From Porphyrobacter sp. (GTDB taxonomy: Bacteria; Pseudomonadota; Alphaproteobacteria; Sphingomonadales; Sphingomonadaceae): 11,652 nucleotides of DNA. The stretch is from positions 1 to 11,652 of the forward strand of contig JACIYY010000127.1 in the NCBI GenBank assembly GCA_014359685.1, read 5' to 3'. Both the position numbers and the translations under genes were made by a program. This document shows, piece by piece, positions 8,389 to 11,652 of the stretch (the stretch's first letter is position 1; each line of letters opens with the position of its first letter). The notes under the pieces are model-generated. The model searched no databases and was not told the DNA's origin. It worked only from the letters and a program-made list of their open reading frames with translations.

Positions 8389-10836
8389 TCACTGGCCATG
8401 CCAGTCACCCGAACCGCCGATCGGCATCCCCGGCGGGATCGCGGGCACCCGCGCGCGCTCTGCCAGCAGCGGCGCCAGCCGGTCCTCGTCGCCCAGCAGC
8501 CCGCCGACATAGGCCGCCCACGCCCCGTCCTCTCCGCTCCCGCCGCGCCCCAGCCGGGCGGCAATCGCGTCGAGGCGGCTGGCGAGGACGGCAGCGACAT
8601 CGGGCGAGGTGTCCGGGTCGCGCTGGGTCGCGGCCATCGTCAGGACGGTGCGATAGGCGATCCGCCGCGCCACCGCATCGGGCCTGATCGCAACGACCTG
8701 CCGGTCGAGCGCCTCCAGCACCTCGCCGACGCCCGGCAGGGCGGGATCGCGGCGGTTCTGTTCGAACAGGCGAGTGAGGCGCGCGGGCGCGAGCAAGCTG
8801 TCGAGCGTCAGCTGCGCCGCAGCGTCCGCCGCCACCAGCGGGTCGAAAGCCGCTGCGCCGGCATTGGCGAACACCTCGGTATTGAACTGCGGGTCGGGCA
8901 GGCTGGTGGTCGGCACCGACAGCAGCGGCACCAGCCGGTCCGGCACCGTCAGCCGCGCCGGCGCCAGCGTGCCGACCAGCGCCGTGATCGCCGCGCGCTG
9001 GGTCGCCGCCGCGAAGGGCGCGGGCAGCGGACGGTTGTCGCCGCGCACCTTGTATTGGTAAGCCAGCCCGCCGATCACCTTGCCGGCGGCATCCACGTCG
9101 TAACGGTGGAGCAGCCACAGCGGCACGAACTTGCGCCGCAGATTGGCGAGCGGCTCGTCCGGCAGCAGCACCTGCTCGCCGAACGCGGCAAGGCCCAGCT
9201 CGCGCACCGCGAGCGTGTTGGCGAGCGCGGCCAGCGGGTCGGGGCCGTCATCCCACATGCTGCCGATCGGGCTCGGCAGATCGGGGCTGCGCCCGTCAAT
9301 GTCGGAGATGAAGGCCAGCCCTGCCGCCGCTTGCGCTTCCTCGCGCGCGGCGGCATCGGGGTCGACGCCCGGCGCGGGGTCGGCATAGAGCCAGTCGACC
9401 GCGAAATCGTCCCACGCCCCGCCCCCGGTCGCATAGGCGTCCGACAGGTCGATCCGCCCGTCGGTGATCCTGATGCGCGGCGGCGGGTAATCCATCACCG
9501 TGGTGCGCCCCTGCGTGCTGCCGGCGAAATTGTGCATGAAGCCGATGGCGTGGCCGACCTCATGCGCGCCGAGCTGGCGCATCCGGTCGAGCGCGACGCG
9601 CACCGGATCGTTGGGTCCGCCGGTGCCGTTCTGGGCAGTGCCGACCAGCGATTCGAAGATGGCGATGTCCTGCCGCACGCGCAGCGCGCCGATCACCACA
9701 TTGCCCTTGATGATCTCGCCGGTGCGCGGGTCGCGGATGCCGCCGCCATAGGACCAGCCGCGCGTCAGCCGGTTGGCCCAGTTCACCATGTTGTAGCGCA
9801 CGTCGAGCGGATCGGCGCCCTCGGGCAGGATCTCGGCGCGGAAGGCGCCGATCAGTCCGGCCCGCTCGAACGAGCGCGACCAATAGTTCACCCCCTCCAT
9901 CAGCGCGCTCCGCACCGGCTCGGGCGCGGCGGGGTCGATATAGAACACGATCGGCTTCTTGACCGTCGAGCGTTCGGCGGTGGGATCGGTCTTCTCCAGC
10001 CGGAACCGCGCGGCCAGCTGGACCGCCACCGGCTGGCCCAGCGCGGCGCCGTAATCGTAGATCAGCGGCCCGAAAACGGGCGCGCGCGGATCGGCGAGGC
10101 GGGGGACGAAGCCCGGCTCCGGCAGGCGGACGATGCTGTGATGGACGGTAAAGCTGATCTGGCGCGGATCGGGCGCCAGCATCCGCGCCTCGCCCCCCGG
10201 CGCATCGGAGGTGAAGGTCTGCACCGCATCGATCTCGAGATTGTCGGGAAAGACCTTCAGCGATGCGGTGTCCACCGCGCTCAGCTGCGGGGCCAGCCGG
10301 TAATTCCTGCCCTCGCCGTTCAGCGCGGCGGCGATGCCGATCGCGTCCTGCGACAGGAACGGCGCCATGTCGACCACCAGCGCCCCGTTGCCCTGCGCGG
10401 TGACCACCGGCAGCATCGCCGCCACGGTGAAGGGAAAGCTCTCGCGCGCCCCGCGCTCGGTCGCGGCATCGCCGCTGGCGCGGAAGCGCGGGTTCTCGAA
10501 CACCGCCGCGACCTTCTCGCCCATCCGGCGAAAGCACAGCACCTGCTCGTCCCCCACCATCCCGCGGTCGAGCCGGATGGTGGGAGAGCCCAGCCCGCTG
10601 CGCAGCGAGCTGGCATGGATGTAGCAGCCCGAACGCCCCTCGGCATCGGGCGCGGGCAGGGTGACATGGATCGTTGCGTCGGCCGGGCGGATCGCGGTGG
10701 CGAAGAGCGGCGCCTCCTGCGCCAGGGCCAGTCCGGGCACCAGCGCCGCCGCCGCCAGCAGCGCCGCCAGCCGGCGCCGCGCGATCCTCCGGCCCGGAGA
10801 CTGCCCCGGAGACTGCATTGTGTTTTCTCGTGCCAT
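8389..10836 (-). CDS. Exported metzincin-type zinc metalloprotease (DUF5117/DUF4953-like)
   Basis: Predicted secreted or periplasmic zinc peptidase of 815 residues; substrate unknown. From the ATG at 10836 the N-terminus has a basic region (GRRIARRR, 15-22), a hydrophobic core (LAALLAAAALVPGLALA) and a likely signal-peptidase site after Ala39 (ALA-QE). Sec export is most likely, because the Arg cluster does not fit the Tat motif well. The long N-terminal domain (about 40-310) fits the DUF5117 region of these proteases. The catalytic domain carries HEVGHAIGFMH (425-435), a metzincin HExxHxxGxxH site. It is followed by TTVMDYPPP, whose Met448 would be the Met-turn. The C-terminal part (about 500-815) is helical and Ala/Leu-rich. 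Start choice: a longer frame begins at 10899, but its first 21 residues do not look like a signal peptide; a second possible start is Met7 (10818). A G-rich run lies six bases before the ATG. The DUF names are from memory. Confidence 0.85.
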   Translation of the reverse strand: MARENTMQSPGQSPGRRIARRRLAALLAAAALVPGLALAQEAPLFATAIRPADATIHVTLPAPDAEGRSGCYIHASSLRSGLGSPTIRLDRGMVGDEQVLCFRRMGEKVAAVFENPRFRASGDAATERGARESFPFTVAAMLPVVTAQGNGALVVDMAPFLSQDAIGIAAALNGEGRNYRLAPQLSAVDTASLKVFPDNLEIDAVQTFTSDAPGGEARMLAPDPRQISFTVHHSIVRLPEPGFVPRLADPRAPVFGPLIYDYGAALGQPVAVQLAARFRLEKTDPTAERSTVKKPIVFYIDPAAPEPVRSALMEGVNYWSRSFERAGLIGAFRAEILPEGADPLDVRYNMVNWANRLTRGWSYGGGIRDPRTGEIIKGNVVIGALRVRQDIAIFESLVGTAQNGTGGPNDPVRVALDRMRQLGAHEVGHAIGFMHNFAGSTQGRTTVMDYPPPRIRITDGRIDLSDAYATGGGAWDDFAVDWLYADPAPGVDPDAAAREEAQAAAGLAFISDIDGRSPDLPSPIGSMWDDGPDPLAALANTLAVRELGLAAFGEQVLLPDEPLANLRRKFVPLWLLHRYDVDAAGKVIGGLAYQYKVRGDNRPLPAPFAAATQRAAITALVGTLAPARLTVPDRLVPLLSVPTTSLPDPQFNTEVFANAGAAAFDPLVAADAAAQLTLDSLLAPARLTRLFEQNRRDPALPGVGEVLEALDRQVVAIRPDAVARRIAYRTVLTMAATQRDPDTSPDVAAVLASRLDAIAARLGRGGSGEDGAWAAYVGGLLGDEDRLAPLLAERARVPAIPPGMPIGGSGDWHGQ
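10793..10815 (-). repeat. 12-bp tandem duplication in the metalloprotease N-terminus
   Basis: CCCGGAGACTG occurs at 10793-10803 and again at 10805-10815, a 12-base period. On the minus strand it encodes two copies of Gln-Ser-Pro-Gly just before the basic part of the signal peptide. The period is four codons, so the frame is kept. It looks like a recent small duplication in a region that tolerates length change. Confidence 0.8.
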
Positions 10837-10874
10837 GTTTGCCCCCCGGGGTGGATGGATTCCCGTCGAGCCGG

Positions 10875-10889
10875 AGGAATAGCATTCCT
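10875..10889. promoter_or_regulatory. Perfect 15-bp dyad between divergent genes, candidate operator
   Basis: AGGAAT-AGC-ATTCCT is a perfect inverted repeat with 6-bp arms in the 131-base region shared by the metalloprotease and the Lrp/AsnC-type regulator. Lrp-family regulators usually bind about 15-bp dyads and often control themselves and a divergent neighbour. The length and place fit, but the sequence is not the E. coli Lrp consensus. It lies 39 bases from the metalloprotease start and 79 from the regulator start. No convincing sigma-70 promoter could be assigned on either strand. Confidence 0.5.
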
Positions 10890-10967
10890 GCCCTTGCATA
10901 TCCTCGGAAAAGCGGCATCACCTAGCGGCGAGTTCGACGGTATCCAGCAGAAAAGGATCAGTTTGCG

Positions 10968-11456
10968 ATGGAAAGCCCCACCAAAGGTCTCGACCGAACC
11001 GACTTCCGCGTGCTGCGCGCGCTGGTCGAGGACGGGCGCGCCGCCGATGTCAGCCTGGGCGAGAGGGTCAACCTCTCCAGCACCGCTGTGGCCCGCCGCC
11101 GCAAGCTGCTGGAGGAGCGCGGGATCATCTCCGGCTACAGCGCCATCGTCGACCAGAAGAAGCTCGGCTTCACGATCACCGTCCTGGTTCTGATCGAGCT
11201 CAGCTCGCAGGCGGAAAGCCGGCTGGAGGAGTTCGAGGAGGCGGTGATGCGCTGCCCGTCAATGTCCTTTTGCAGCTTCATCTCGGGCGAGAACGATTTC
11301 ATGATGCTGATCAACGTGCGCTCCTTCGACCATTACGACGCCGTCTACCGGCGCGAACTGTCGAACCTGCCGCACGTCGCCAAGATCCGCAGCAGCTTCC
11401 TGCTGCGCGAGGTTGCCCGCTTCCGTCTGGCGCCGGCGGTGCTCGAATCGAGCTAG
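10968..11456 (+). CDS. Lrp/AsnC-family transcriptional regulator
   Basis: DNA-binding regulator of the leucine-responsive/asparagine family, which respond to amino acids or related small molecules as dimers or octamers. The 162-residue product opens LDRTDFRVLRALVEDGR (8-24). The helix-turn-helix lies at about 28-58, with recognition helix SSTAVARRRKLLEERGIISGY (37-57), slightly altered from the usual S-V--RI--LE--G-I-GY. The RAM ligand-sensing domain (about 68-152) includes CSFISGENDFMMLINV and LSNLPHVAKIRSSFLL. Length is normal. AAGGA at 10953-10957 lies ten bases before the ATG. It is divergent from the metalloprotease across a region holding a perfect dyad, so autoregulation and control of the protease are plausible. 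The gcv operon is another possible target, but it is not adjacent. The ligand cannot be told from sequence. Confidence 0.92.
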   Translation: MESPTKGLDRTDFRVLRALVEDGRAADVSLGERVNLSSTAVARRRKLLEERGIISGYSAIVDQKKLGFTITVLVLIELSSQAESRLEEFEEAVMRCPSMSFCSFISGENDFMMLINVRSFDHYDAVYRRELSNLPHVAKIRSSFLLREVARFRLAPAVLESS

Positions 11457-11652
11457 GCGGATCGCGGCGGGCAAAACAACTCGCGGCGGAATCGTTCGCA
11501 GGATCAATCATTCGCGCACGATAGCGTCATTCCTTCTGACGGCGGGCGAAACATTTGTCGTTAACCCAAGGGGGCTTTGCACTATGCTGCGCTGCGGAAG
11601 GCCTTGGCGCGCCAGGGCCGGAACGCAATGATGCGGGGAGAGGATCGAGACA
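11457..11652 (+). promoter_or_regulatory. Upstream region of a gene beyond the right edge
   Basis: No gene is supported here. The first 120 bases are less GC-rich than the rest of the window, as promoters are. A loose sigma-70-like element can be drawn with TTGTCG (11555-11560) and a -10-like CACTAT (11580-11585). The spacing (19 bases) is long, so this is a guess. GGGGAGAGGA near the end (11636-11645) looks like a ribosome site for a gene starting just past 11652. A 15-codon frame (ATG 11584 to TGA 11629-11631) sits between promoter and ribosome site, but nothing marks it as a real leader peptide. No T-run terminator follows the regulator; a short inverted repeat GCTCG-AAT-CGAGC (11441-11453) ends inside its last codons. 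Confidence 0.35.

Noticed and set aside
8398..11193. Very long open frame (931 codons) on the plus strand, antisense to the metalloprotease
   Set aside because: High-GC genes often leave long antisense frames. This one has no recognisable domain, is rich in Arg/Gly/Ala as shadow frames are, and runs into the Lrp gene in a wrong frame. The minus-strand protein has a signal peptide and catalytic motif.
11441..11453. GCTCG-AAT-CGAGC hairpin as terminator of the regulator gene
   Set aside because: Only a 3-base loop, it lies inside the last codons, and no T-run follows.
11584..11631. 15-codon leader peptide before the next gene
   Set aside because: No ribosome site of its own and no run of a regulatory amino acid; it has two Cys and several Arg but no clear attenuator hairpins.
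1..11652. tRNA, rRNA, CRISPR array, insertion sequence ends or transposase
   Set aside because: None seen: no regularly spaced repeats, no tRNA-like TTCGA arm with acceptor pairing that I could support, and no transposase motifs in any frame. The decayed region has no recognisable IS ends.

Overview
High-GC (near 70 % by eye) bacterial chromosome. The split glycine dehydrogenase (gcvPA/gcvPB), the protein sequences and the near-exclusive use of G/C-ending codons suggest an alphaproteobacterium, most likely Sphingomonadales (Erythrobacter/Sphingomonas-like). This placement is inferred from family resemblance, not from a search.

Layout. Bases 1-1588 (+) hold the C-terminal part of valyl-tRNA synthetase, entering from the left edge. 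It is followed 11 bases later by queE (1600-2334, +), the radical-SAM enzyme of 7-deazaguanine (queuosine precursor) synthesis. Bases 2335-3727 are a small gene graveyard. A good Shine-Dalgarno and start open a GDP-mannose 4,6-dehydratase (gmd) frame, but the gene is frameshifted and then joined at about 2859/2860 to the C-terminal two thirds of GDP-L-fucose synthase (fcl). The fcl part has further frameshifts, a Trp-to-stop change and loss of its catalytic Tyr. After it comes a second frameshifted remnant (about 3484-3701) that faintly resembles small phage-type beta-sandwich proteins.

Bases 3728-8221 (-) are a complete, tightly coupled glycine cleavage operon, transcribed gcvT-gcvH-gcvPA-gcvPB. 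It encodes the aminomethyltransferase, the lipoyl carrier protein and the two subunits of the P-protein decarboxylase. These oxidise glycine to CO2, ammonia and methylene-tetrahydrofolate; the shared L-protein is not in the window. Upstream of it, in the same direction, is a large exported metzincin-type zinc metalloprotease (8389-10836, -). Divergent from that is an Lrp/AsnC-family regulator (10968-11456, +), with a perfect 15-bp dyad in the shared intergenic region. The last 196 bases look like the upstream region of a gene that starts beyond the right edge.

I found no convincing new multi-gene system. The most unusual items are the gmd::fcl deletion chimera and its neighbouring remnant, an abrupt codon-use switch inside valS near base 310, and the dyad between the regulator and the metalloprotease.
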